From the NCBI GenBank assembly GCA_026122225.1, contig JANEZZ010001642.1, forward strand, positions 1,364,001 through 1,428,000: DNA of 64,000 nt, written 5' to 3'. Source of the DNA: Heloderma charlesbogerti (taxonomy: Eukaryota; Chordata; Lepidosauria; Squamata; Helodermatidae). Below are positions 48,811-59,280 of the stretch, in pieces. The position numbers and the translations under genes are program-made. The stretch's first letter is position 1. Each line of letters starts with the position of its first letter. Below the pieces are notes generated by a model. That model did no database searches. It was not told the DNA's origin and saw only the letters and a program-made list of their open reading frames with translations.

Positions 48811-49869
48811 CTGTGAAGGGAAAGAAGAGCCCAGGTTAGTTAAAAAGAACATGTATTCAGATAAAACTCAGAGAAACCAAACGAGTAAACTGCTTCAGTG
48901 TTGGTTCCCAAGAGGAAACTATGGAGAATGTGCAAGTCCCCCACCTTGCTGAAGTATCCAAGTCTCAGGCATTGCTGAAGATGCATTAATGACTGGCCCA
49001 GTATGGCAGATCTCCCACAAAGCTGTTATGGAAATAATAGGGCCATGGGTTATTCAAAAGTAAATAATGAGTTTGGGATACCAAATTCTGAGGAATTGCT
49101 TCAGTTCATCAGATTTCTTCCTGTGCAGTAGCAACTGGGCACCCAAGAACTTAAACCAGAATTACTAGCCATTTTCAAACTGGTCAGACACAAAGGATCC
49201 ATAGACATATGATGACTCTCACCCATAATTCCTGTGAAACAGGTTCAGGTTCATACAAATTGCTTGTATGTGCAATTTGCTCCCTGACAATGCTCTGAGT
49301 TGCAGCTAGGATTTTAGAGGGTTTCTATTCATGGGGCTGTTGGGAAGAAGTATGTGTTTACAGCCCAGATATTTGTATTCAGTTTTGAAAATCACAGTCA
49401 CACCATGTCCGTAGTCAGAACTGACCTAGAACTTTCCCACAAACCTTCCTAAAATCATCAGGGGCAAGGCATAGAGGAAGAGCACTACAGGGCAGCTAGC
49501 ACCATCACATCTAGGGAGCTCAACTGTTATTTAACTTCAGTTGCACAGAACTTGTCTCAATTCCTAGGCCAACTGCCTTACTGATATTTTACTCTCCACC
49601 ACCATGGAAAAAGGCAATGAAGCTGTATCACACACACAAAAGCAACAAGGTGATTGCCAAACTTATTTAAGTTGTCCCTGTATTCCAAATGCAGAATACT
49701 TTCCCCCATCAACTACCCTGGCTGGTTTGTCTTTGGAGTGTTGCTGAAGCTCAAACAGATTAAGGGAACTTTCAACGTTACTTTCTACCAAGCATGCAAT
49801 CTTTTTCTTAAGCTGCACTTAAATGTCACTTCAGAATGGTTATACATGCACAAATGTAGAGCCAATATC

Positions 49870-49870
<1 letters not shown>

Positions 49871-49908
<38 letters not shown>

Positions 49909-49927
49909 CACACACACACACACACAT
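49871..49927 (+). repeat. Compound microsatellite (GA)n(GACA)n(CA)n
   Basis: About 26 bp of GA, then three or four GACA units, then about 18 bp of CA, ending in TATA. Likely length-polymorphic. Confidence 0.93.
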
Positions 49928-50224
49928 ATATTTAGAGTGTGGAAACTTCAATTACCAAGCTCCTGGAGGGACATTCTCTTAAACTAACCTACTTCGCAGG
50001 CTTGTTGTTAGAATAAAAAATATAAATTGCCCTAAACTCCTCTATTTATGCAGTAAAACAGACAATGCCCCCGCCCCCCAACAGTAACCCGCTCTTCAGG
50101 CCATCAACTGAGTTTTAATTTAATTTAAATTTAAAAATAAAAAACAAGCATCTAAAAATGCAGGAGAGAAGCAGCAGGGGACAATACAACCAGATTAAAA
50201 TATTTTTTTGCATTAAAAAGGTCA

Positions 50225-50400
50225 AAACTAGCAGGTCTGAGCGAATAAAAGGGCATCTTCATCTAGTGCTCAATCAGGCTCTGAACAAGGAGAACCTCCC
50301 TGGAATGGCATTCCAAAGTTGAAGTGCAACAGTTGAGGAGGTTCTGTCATGGCAGGGGGATGTGAAGATGGGCCTCTAGGAAATAGCGAAGATGGTTCAT
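50225..50400. repeat. Probable old LINE-type dispersed repeat
   Basis: CCTCCCTGGAATGGCATTCC and neighbouring words resemble a gene-end segment seen in reptile LINE 3' regions. The assignment is weak. Confidence 0.3.
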
Positions 50401-51016
50401 GTGTGTATATACATAAATATTTTGACACTGGCATGCATCTCAAGACAGAGGTCTCAAGATGCATATCTGTAGAAGATAGTATCAGAACACTGCCCTAGGA
50501 TGCAGAGAAATCTCAAACAGAATTCTGGAAACAAGTGGAGAGGTTTTGCATTCCCCAAATCATCATCCAAGCCAAGAAGAATGGAGCAAACTATAGCAGG
50601 CTAACCACAGGATTGGATGCCAGAACATTATATTCTAACTTTTACTTTGGTTACACTGTACACTATTCTGGGGACATTTAATAGAAGAGCAGGATATAAA
50701 TAATACATCACCTCCTCTTTATCCTCCTCAGTGACTCCATGGTTTTAGCTAAGTTTAATTTTCTTTCTTGGAAAGTAGAAGCAGTACCTGTATTAATGTC
50801 CAGGAGCAAAATTAAGCATGGACTTCCCCATAAAAACACAAAAGTTGGAAGGCACTGTTTATTTCAGTGTTTCAAATCACTGGTGCTGTATATACAGGAG
50901 AACAAAATGCTCTCATATACGTAACATTAGAACTGCAGCCTGAAATACCGACTTTCTGTCTCCATGCACCTATCTGGCCAACACACAGACCTGCCACATA
51001 TATATCTTACACTCAC

Positions 51017-51072
51017 CATCACTTGCCCACTTAGAGAATTCTGGTGTTATTCGGGTACTAGGTGTGCCACCA
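51017..51072 (-). CDS. RNF220: RNF220 exon, residues about 437-456
   Basis: This 56-bp exon, the smallest here, completes the Asn codon and reads GGTPSTRITPEFSKWASD, ending with the first base of a Glu codon. The acceptor TTTTTCCAG and donor GTGAGT are both good. It is rich in Ser, Thr and Pro and likely a flexible linker with possible phosphorylation sites, which is an inference. The mammalian protein, as I recall it, has Pro where this has Thr after GG. Skipping this exon would shift the frame, so it is probably constitutive. Confidence 0.95.
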
Positions 51073-52299
51073 CTGGAAAAAGAAAAGGAACAGCAGTGAA
51101 AAATACATCACAGGAAATATCCTTCAGCATGCATTTCCCCCAACTATTACTAGGATGTATAATTTTTATAGTGTTGAAAAATTGTCAAATGCTTTACAAT
51201 TTGTGTATAGCCTCAGAGCAACTGTACAAAACAGGTCACTATTTCCATTTCATAGATGGGAAACAGCTTCTGTAAGGCACACAATGAATCCATGGCAGAA
51301 GTGGAACTTGAAATTGAATCTACCAGAGCTAGGTCCTATTGTATATCTACTGAAACAATACTGGCTCCCATGTCCCAATGTAGTTTGGTTCCTGGTGTAG
51401 TCCTAAGAAGCTATGAACAGCTCCCAACTACATAGACATTAGGGAAAATCATGTTTTGTGTAGATACAAAGCTATATATTCAATTCCACTCCTATATGCC
51501 CTTCAAACTACAACCCTAATATAATTTAAGAGGGGAATTAAATGGGGATTTCTGGAACTACCAAGTCTGGAGGCTCCAGGGCAACATCAGGTTAGATCTT
51601 ACAGCTCCCCACTCCCAGCCAGCCTAAATCTAGCCTTCCTATGAATATTGAATATTAGTCACTGTCAGTTCAAATTACTGAAGGAAGCAATAGTCTGAGG
51701 CAGGTATGTGTTTCTACGGTGTGAAACCTGATTTCAGGCCACTGCTTGCAACAAGCTAAGCAGTAGAAAAACTTCATTTCACTGCTCTATCAATCTCTTC
51801 AACCTTGACCTCAAAGGCTCACTCAGCCTAAGAGACTGGGGCAATGTAAGTGCTGTTTCCACACAGGGCAGAGGGCTTGAAAAACCAATCCATTTCTTAG
51901 CTCTCTGTTAACACACATTGCGTTATTTGCCTGAAGTGCTTTCTAGAGTCTTCTATACAGAGGCCTGTACAGAACTCCAGCTGACAGCTTACAGTGGCCC
52001 AGAATACAAAAACACGTGCTGCAAGAACTATGGCCCGTTAAGGATGTCTACCCCCAGAAGCTTATGGATCCTACTGGAAACTAGAATACTCTGGTGTTTT
52101 TTGCTGGGTCTTCTGGTGGTCCAGTCACTGGAACATGCAGTTGCCCTGGGCCCTTAAAAGAACTGCTCCCTGGTGCCAACTTACCCAGTGGATAAAGGCA
52201 TCTCTGTAATTTAATAAAGAGATCTGGGTGATGAAACTACAGGGAAGAGAGATGGAGTACCAATAGTAAAGTACTTGCGATAAATCCAGCTGAAAGGGG

Positions 52300-52525
52300 A
52301 AGGGCCATCGCTCAGTGATAGAGTGCACGTTTTGCATGCATAAGGTCTCAGGTGCAAGCCCCAGTATTAATGTAGTAAATTTCTATACCGCCCAACAGCC
52401 AAAGCTCTCTAGAGAGAACTTGTAAAGACTCCTGTCTAAAACTCAGGAGAGCCGCTGCCAGTCAGTGCAGACAATACTGAGCTGGATGGACTCAGTAGAA
52501 AGGCAGCTTCCTATGTTCCTATGAA
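52300..52525 (+). mobile_element. tRNA-derived SINE with internal insertion
   Basis: A-box-like TCGCTCAGTGATAGAGTGCA and B-box-like AGGTGCAAGCCCC start it. About 55 bp of LINE-tail-like DNA (TTTCTATACCGCCC) interrupts at roughly 52367-52420, then the SINE body resumes and ends GGCAGCTTCCTATGTTCC. Confidence 0.75.
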
Positions 52526-52904
52526 AACAGCACAGAACCAATTTGAAGGCCTATTCTGTGGCACCGATGGCACTAAAATGAATATTTCTCTGCCTCCACT
52601 GCACTGGTAGAGTGCCATTCTGTGGGCTTACTGCAATCATGTCCACCAGTTAATGATGAAGAATTCCAAACAGCCTGCTGTGATACCTTTGTAAAGTACT
52701 TCTTTGATAAAACTGGTTTTCCTGATGTAGATGCCATTTATATAGGACCCTTTGTGGCAGTGTTTGAGAATTCTGCATGTCTGATTTTGTGGGATGCTTT
52801 AAGTTATTGTTACCCAAGGAAGTGAACAGAATCCTTGGGGAAGTGCATCTTAAAAAAAGAGAAGCCTTGAGAAAATAAACCCAGTGTTCTAGACTTGTGT
52901 CAAA

Positions 52905-53230
52905 TGGAGTTCAAGCCAGGATTTGGAACAAAGACTACTTTTGTAACCCTGGTGGATGATCTTTGTCAAAGCTTGATAGAGGATGGGTGACCCTATTAGA
53001 CCCATCCTTTGGTGGTTCCACTCTTCCTTGGTGATCCAGTAGGAGGTAGTTTGGGGCAACTGCTGCTCTGTTCATAGCATCTGCTTTTTGACACCCAACT
53101 CTACTTTTCTTCTATATCAGGAACATCAGGCAGTTCCTTGAATGAGTGCCTAAATTCCATCAAGGACTGAGTGAAAGTTAACAAATCTGAAACTGAAGCC
53201 TACCAAGACATAGTTGTTTAGGGTTTGCAG
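52905..53230 (+). mobile_element. L2-like LINE fragment with reverse-transcriptase remnants
   Basis: The plus strand reads TLVDDLCQSLIEDG, and further on DTQLYFSSISGTSGSSLNEC. These match the L2 RT region before the palm (LVDDLR..L) and directly after the YADD box (DTQLY.S). The YADD box itself is degraded and the DNA between the two parts is shortened, so it is a dead copy. Confidence 0.72.
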
Positions 53231-54239
53231 ACCTGGAATTACAGGGCTGGAGGCACTACTTGTTCTGGACAGAATATAATCCCCCTCATTATATAGTTTA
53301 TACTGGCAAATTACAACTTCCTTTTGCCATTTTTCACAGATCACGTTAGGTTGTTCTAAGCTGTGTTTTTCTTTTTTTGTATAATAGTTATTCAGCTGAT
53401 ACACCACAGATTCATTTAGTAAAGATAATGAAATCTGCATTAGTGTATTCTTCTCTCACAGAACACCAATTAGCAATCTCACACAGAATGTGGAAATGTA
53501 TTACTCCTAAAAACCTTAAAATTTGCTTTAATCTTAGAAAGCTTTCTTTCCAGATCTCATGACTGTAGAGCTGACTGAAAGTATGGAAATTATATCTGAT
53601 AAAAGGACAGAAATCAAAGGGAACTCTATATGGGGCTTCTGATAGTCAGAAAGCTAAGCCTCTGCCTTCATCACTAAATAATTTATAGGAAGTTAAGGAC
53701 ATTTAAATTCTGTTCAGATCAATGGGATGAAACCTTGAACTGGGCGCTTGTATTAATGACTTCAATGGGATATAAGTGTACTCCCAGACCTTTTCCATCG
53801 CTTATCCACATGTCGAATACTTCTTGCACCCTGGCCTGTTCAATCAAAAATTAATAATGGAGGTCTTGCCAAAAATCTAGACTTTGCAACTGTAATAAAG
53901 AGGAAAACTAAGTAGTGTTATACAAATCTACTGGAGTTTCATATTTATAATGGGAATTTTTTCTTCTCATGCAGAAGTTGCAAAACACAGAGTCCACTGT
54001 CAGTACTGAGGAGAATTTCCCTTGGAAGAGGATGCAGAAGCAAAAGCTACCACCTCTAGCATAAATGTGACCAGGGTTAGTGTGGTGGGACATTTACTAG
54101 TTACTGTCTTATAGATGGATAACCATCTTCCTGGCATGCTCCTGCTTCCCAGGGTCTTGAAAAATGTCCTCGCACCCTCCCAGCGTGATGAAGCACGTCC
54201 TTCTCCACTCCCACACAGTACTTTTAAAGGTGCACTTAC

Positions 54240-54326
54240 TTTAAGACTGCACCTCGGAGTGCCTCTCTCTCTTTAGCTTCACCTGGTTCTTCCCCAGTAC
54301 ATGGAATGATATCTGCCTCTGTATAT
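54240..54326 (-). CDS. RNF220: RNF220 exon, residues about 408-437
   Basis: This 87-bp exon starts with the third base of the Gln codon, then reads YTEADIIPCTGEEPGEAKER and ends REALRGAVL plus two bases of an Asn codon. The acceptor is TTAG and the donor is GTAAGT. Another AG lies eight bases inside the exon, but only the upstream AG keeps the frame. The sequence is charged and probably unstructured. I recall Val for the first Ile in mammals. Fusion to the flanking exons gives an uninterrupted frame, which is the main support for these borders. Confidence 0.95.
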
Positions 54327-54685
54327 CTAAGCATGGAGGGTTAAGGAGAGCACATCCTGATACAAGCTTTGGAAAAGTGCTATTTTCTTCAGTGTTTACC
54401 CCAAGCCATTAAGGCAGAGCAGCCATGATACCCTTTGAGCTATGAGACACAAAGCCAATGAAATGTGCAACACCAGAAAGTACTTTTCTATCCTCTTGAG
54501 GTACTGAAGGCTGCATTTCAAACCCTATTTGAAATACCAAGATGAGCATGTGAAAAACAAACAGCTGTTTGATAAGAATATGTTCACTTGAAAGCAGCAT
54601 GGGTGGAAATTGCCTCCTTTCAGCAAGGAACAGCATGTGAATGTTGCTGCTGGGGAGTTACTGGAAAGGGGGAAGAATCACTGAG

Positions 54686-55960
54686 CATGTTCACACAACA
54701 TGCCAGCCCATGATGGATGACTAGCCACACACTGTGGGTTGTTTTGTGAACAACCCACAGTGCATGGTTAGCATACCTGCCAGACGACTGGGCAAACAAC
54801 CCACAGTGAGTTCCTTGTTTGCCCCTCTTCCACCCTCCCTCCCCCTCAGTCCTCCACCCAACACCCTAGGGGACCTGGTGGCAGACCCATCTTTTCTGCC
54901 ACCAAGTCACCCTTCCAGCTCCAATTGTGATCTCGACTGCAGCCCCTTAAAAATTTTTCCCGGCCCTGTTTGTGCACAAAAACAGGACCAGGAAATCTTT
55001 TTGCACTTCCCCTTGACTGGGGAATGTGTGCAATTTAAAAAAAAATTAACAACAAAAAAGATTTGCATGCATTCTCTGGGCATGGGGAAATGCAAAAAAA
55101 TTTCCCGTCCCATTTTTGCGCACAAATTCCAATACAACCCTATGGAGCCAGCTCCATAGGTTTGCATTGGAATCCAAAGGCACTCTGTGCAGAAAATTGG
55201 GGGTGGGGGGTGAAATCCAAGCCCCCACCATGGGCCCTGTTGCCCTAAAGGTCCTGGGAGGGGTGGATTCCCCCCCCATCTGATTTTTTGGCACAGAACT
55301 CTTTTAAATCCCAATGTAACTCTATGAAGCCATCCATTTCAATAGGGTTACACTGGGATATAAAGGAGCCCCATGCTGAAAATCGTATGGGGGGAATTCA
55401 CCCCGCCCCGCCATGGACCTTTGGGGCAACAGAGTCCATGGAGGGGGGATTTCCCCCCATCCCATTTTCTGCATAGAGCTTTTTAAAATAAAAAAATATT
55501 TGTACACATTCTCCGGGCACAGGGAAGCATGGAAAAATTTCCCGGTCCCATTTTAGCACACAAACAGGCTCTGACTGCAATCAAGATTGCAATTGGACCC
55601 AGAAAGGGGGGGAATCGGCAGGGGCGAAGGGGGGACAGCCCCTCTAATGGTGCCATTTGTGCGCCATTGGCGGGTTTGTCACTGGCAAGGGGTGAAGGGC
55701 ATAGGCAGTGGCTTGGCCACAATCACGGCCCCGCTCAGCAAGAACGGCAGGGGTTCTGCTCTTGCTGAGTGGCTTGCCCTTTACCTATGATGGGTTGCCA
55801 GGTCTGGATTCGCATGATTTGCCAACTCACCATGAGTAAAACAACCCCTACTGCAGACCATGGGAAAAACAATCCACCCTGATAAGAATGGTCAGGGTTT
55901 GCATGATACACTAACCAACAATGGTTTGTTCCAGTTTGTTGATGTGTTGTGTGAATCCAG
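54686..55960. mobile_element. 1275-bp palindrome-chain element, hAT-like TSD
   Basis: The flanking octamers TCACTGAG (54678-54685) and TCACTGAC (55961-55968) match at 7 of 8. The ends TGTTCACACAAC and, complemented, GGATTCACACAAC are alike. Inside lies a row of separate inverted repeats: about 54969-55033 with 55063-55126, one centred near 55151 (GGAGCCAGCTCC), one around 55190-55300, one around 55310-55375 and one around 55370-55485. Reading frames within it are by-products of the repeats. Confidence 0.68.
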
Positions 55961-55987
55961 TCACTGACGGAACCACTTTAAAACAAG

Positions 55988-56265
55988 GGTAGGCAAGCTT
56001 TAGGCTTGCAGGATCTACTGTTGTTTTTTAATAGAACCCCAAGATCCACCAAGTGCAAAAGACATACACATAGAATTAAAGAATTCTGAGGTAGAAATTA
56101 GTTTTGAGTACCAGAACTGAACAGAGCTCTAAGTCCTTCCACAGAAAAATCGACACATGGTTACCCCAAGCTTTCTTCAGTTCAGCAGCATAATTAAGGG
56201 AAGGAGGGGAGTCATTTTGTTGCTGCTATTGTTAAACAAGTGGGAGTCAGAAATGCTTGCTGATC
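55988..56265 (+). repeat. Dispersed repeat, copy 2
   Basis: Partner of 29400-29735, shorter by a deletion in its second half. Starts near GGCAAGCTTTAGGCTTGCAG. Confidence 0.7.
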
Positions 56266-56403
56266 TTCTGTAAGAGCACAGGCAACCTGTGGGACCCTCT
56301 CCTAACAGAATGAATGCATGCACTGGGGGAGCAGAAAGGGTCTGAGTGGCCCAGTGAAGCCACAGCCACTTGGTGGGAGAGCAGCATCTCTAGAAAATGA
56401 TAC

Positions 56404-56500
56404 TGTGGTTTTCCGTATTCCAGTGTGTCATCTCCATCCACATCAAGGTCAGCATCGCTATCTGGATTCTCCTTGCCGCTGCACATGACGAACCCGGACC
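56404..56500 (-). CDS. RNF220: RNF220 exon, residues about 376-408 (acidic segment)
   Basis: This 97-bp exon reads GSGFVMCSGKENPDSD and then an acidic run ending EYGKPQ. It enters in phase with the last two bases of a Gly codon and leaves with the first two bases of a Gln codon. The acceptor is a pyrimidine stretch ending TTCCAG; the donor is GTATCA, weaker than the others but required by the downstream frame. The segment has many Asp and Glu residues and no fold that I can name; in the full protein it links the central zinc-binding region to the RING. It contains an in-frame ATG (the Met before CSGKEN) that could start a short isoform if an alternative first exon were used. From memory, mammals have Ile where this has Val. 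Confidence 0.95.
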
Positions 56501-58650
56501 CTGGAAGGAAAGAAAACATGTCGAAAACAGGTCACCACAGGGCCCTCTGAACAAAACATCATGAAGTGGTGGCCTGGGAGAAACAGAAACACAAAGTTGA
56601 GGGTGGCAGAAGGATGGCATGGGGGAGTGATAGCAATCACAAGTTTGCTGCCATCACCTTCTTCCAGGCTCATTTTAGCAAGGGTTTGATCTAGGTTATT
56701 TCCCTGGCTTGTCTGTATGTAATATAATGATAGAAATTGTTTAGAACTTCCTAAGCTTGAAGAGAGAACAGATGTTGTTCTATATTTTTGATTTACGGAA
56801 AAGAAGGTTTTATAGAATTCCCATTGCTCTCCTCAGCTTCAGACTACCTGTGAAAGGGGGATGGGGCACAAACAGAATTTTGAGAAATGACAACTCTGTC
56901 AGACACCAACTGAACTGGGAAGAGCACTGCACAGCAGGAGAAAAAGTGTAGTGTAGCCAAAAACTAGCAGGCCTGTGATGTATTAGAACTACTGTGGCAA
57001 GCAAAAGGTGGTGAATGCATAGAAATCCAGCAGAATAACACAGGACATGAAAAACATACCCTATGCTACTACAATGCATAAGAATTCCATATACTCCAAA
57101 TGCAGGGATGGGCAAGTGAGAAATAGGGGTTCGATACATGCTTGATGGACCACACATTACACTGACACTTAAAGCAGAATGCTTGTGTGTACAGGAAGGA
57201 AACAGGTTTCAGACATTACTGCCGCTTCTGTCATAACCTTTCATAGTTTCTTAAAATTGAATTGCTTGTCAACTTTCCCCCACCCCGGTACCAGATTAGA
57301 TCACATCAGATAGATTTTAATGAGCAGAGAGCAAGGGGGACCAAGGTGCAGTATGCTAAAAGTGCTTTAAGGAAAGGAATATAGTTAATACCAGGATGGC
57401 AAAAACAAACACCCAGTCATATATTACAAGGAATCTCTGTGTACCAATTACAAAATGCCAGAGGCAGTTAATCTGATGTGGTGAATTCCCAACCACAAAT
57501 TTCACAGCTAGACTTTAAGCATGAAAGCAAAATCCATCCATTAAGCTATCTGGGACTTTTCATTCCTATATCAGTTTCGCCACCTCTTAGCACACCCAAA
57601 GCATTTTAACTGTCCTCAGTGCTGTCATATAGAATTTTGTCATAAAATGCCAGATCCTGCACTCAGAAAATTGATTATTATACAGTTCAAATAAATGAGG
57701 GGAAAAAGCAAGATTTTGAAGATCTGTTCCATTTACCTGCTTATTTGGCTGAAGTTTGGGTCTTCTTTTACAATTAGCAATGTTATATTCAAAATTTATT
57801 CTAGTCCTTTGCAACTGTAAAGGCCAGAATATTGCTTTTAAAAATAGACATTCCTTCTCTGGATTCTGCAAATGTCATTTCATGCCGCGCTTACTAGACA
57901 ATAAACAACTCAGCAATATGGTCTCACTGGAATCACGGCTAGCCTCCCTGCTTCAGCTTACACATATAGCCTCCCCTAAGGGGAGTATAAGTTGCCATTT
58001 CCCAGCCCGTCTCATCTGGCTCTAGCAAGTCCATGGCTCTTTCAGTTCATCAAAACAGTTTGGAGATCTTACACAGGACAGAGCTGGTAAAAGACTGGGA
58101 TAATCCTCCATACTGCCCAAGGACAGGTAGCACTACTTCACACTGGTAGAAGCAAAGGCTACACAGATATTAGCCTCCACCAATATCTTACCTGCACCAA
58201 GCATTATTTGTCACTTGTGAAAGGCCCAGCCTCTGGACACACATGCTCCATCCCGACCCCACACCCCATTACAAAGCAGAAGTTATGGCCTGAGTTAATA
58301 TATACTGGGAACAATAGTTGAAGCTGGGGGTGGGGAATTCTGGATAGAAATTTCCTTTATGCATCACTTTTCTATCAGACTCAGTGCAAAAATGAGAACA
58401 GTTTTCAAGCAATCTCGTTTCTAAGCCCATATGCCAAATGAAGCCATCAGTTCAGATTCTCAGCAGTAAAAGGTTCTTTTGTCTTTAGGTTACCAAAATT
58501 AGAGCCCAGACTCTACTCTTCTCAATTGCATTTTCCACATGTGCTCAAAGACTAAGCAATGAAACCTGAAAAACCGATATTAGCACCAGACTTCAACTTG
58601 ATATGTGGAATGCTAGTGTTTTAGAAACGTAGCAGAGACAGAGAGCAGCC

Positions 58651-58757
58651 TTCCACAACCTGTGTTCCTCCAGATGTTGTGACCTACAACTCCCACCATC
58701 CCAGACTACTGGCCAATTGTCACTTAAACATCTGGAGGGGGCCAGGTTGAAGAAACC
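58651..58757. repeat. Small palindromic squamate repeat
   Basis: CTTCCACAACCTG...CCTCCAGATGTT on the left is complemented by AACATCTGGAGGGGGCCAGG and TTGAAGAAACC on the right, with CTACAACTCCCACCATCCC in between. This is a common hAT-derived MITE pattern in squamates. Confidence 0.7.
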
Positions 58758-59061
58758 TGCTATACAGCATAATCATTGTTTCATATCTACCAGTCCTGAA
58801 AAGAAGCCACAAAGAGAAATGGGCAAATCTAATGTGGGGTCCTAATGGACGAATGGGAAGAGCCATAAGTAAGATTTTGGTCAGACCTCTCTCAGTATGC
58901 ACCTTTCTTTTTAAACATTTGTTAGAAGACACTTTGGGATCTGCTAAGAATGTTGGATCAGTCAGAACATAGAGTAATGAAAAGTGACCATTTATGTTTA
59001 CCAAACTTTATTTTATATATCTTTTCTAAAGCCTCCTCACTTTAGCTACTGCCTAAACAGG

Positions 59062-59150
59062 AGGTTGACAACCTGATGCGCTCTATATGTTTTTTTTTAC
59101 TACACTCCCATAAGCCCCAGCCACCATGGGCAATTATCAGAGATTCTGGG
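59062..59150. repeat. Small palindromic squamate repeat, half copy
   Basis: GGTTGACAACCTGATGCGCT and CTACACTCCCATAAGCCCCA parallel the element at 58651-58757. The right arm is missing. Confidence 0.55.
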
Positions 59151-59154
59151 AGTT

Positions 59155-59280
59155 TATTTATTTGATGTGAACCCCACTTCCTACCTAAAATGGCACTCAA
59201 GGTGGTTTAGAGGCATAATTAAAGATTGAGTAAAAAATAAAATACTTTAATACAATAAAAACATAACAATTACAGAAAAA
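59155..59280 (-). repeat. LINE 3' tail, reverse orientation
   Basis: TTTATTTATTTGATG followed by CCACTTCCTACC and CAAGGTGGTTTAGAGGCAT, the complement of an L2-like 3' end. Confidence 0.5.

Larger units (their letters stand above)
48811..51016 (-). other. RNF220 intron, 2206 bp
   Basis: Contains a compound microsatellite (49871-49927) and a probable old LINE-like repeat at about 50225-50400. The remainder is unremarkable unique sequence. Confidence 0.85.
51073..54239 (-). other. RNF220 intron, 3167 bp
   Basis: Holds a tRNA-derived SINE (52300-52525) and an L2-like LINE fragment (52905-53230). The stretches 51073-52299 and 53231-54239 show nothing I can name. Confidence 0.85.
54327..56403 (-). 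other. RNF220 intron, 2077 bp
   Basis: More than half of this intron is a single palindrome-rich mobile element (54686-55960). Next to it at 55988-56265 lies one copy of a dispersed repeat that also occurs at 29400-29735. Little unique sequence remains. Confidence 0.85.
13030..56500 (-). other. RNF220: RNF220 gene, 3' half (seven coding exons and 3'UTR)
   Basis: RNF220 is a RING-type E3 ubiquitin ligase. Family knowledge: it acts with the cofactor ZC4H2 on nuclear substrates including Gli factors in neural patterning, ubiquitinates Sin3B, and supports beta-catenin stability through USP7. The seven exons sum to 575 coding nucleotides. Their phases join without a break, and the peptide matches what I recall of vertebrate RNF220 nearly residue for residue. 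The window starts inside the codon for about residue 376 of a 566-residue protein. Intron lengths, 5' to 3', are 2077, 3167, 2206, 18551, 2408 and 13785 bp. All use GT-AG. The N-terminal part and promoter lie upstream of 64000. No frameshift or stop was seen in the coding exons, so the gene looks functional. Confidence 0.96.

Noticed and set aside
54734..55314. Overlapping 130-140 codon open frames on both strands
   Set aside because: They lie in the palindrome-rich element, read the same hairpins in both directions and have low-complexity, non-protein-like composition.
56247..56519. Longer reading of the first RNF220 exon past 56404
   Set aside because: The open frame runs on into the intron, but the known protein continues with the next exon and only the GT at 56403 keeps the phase.
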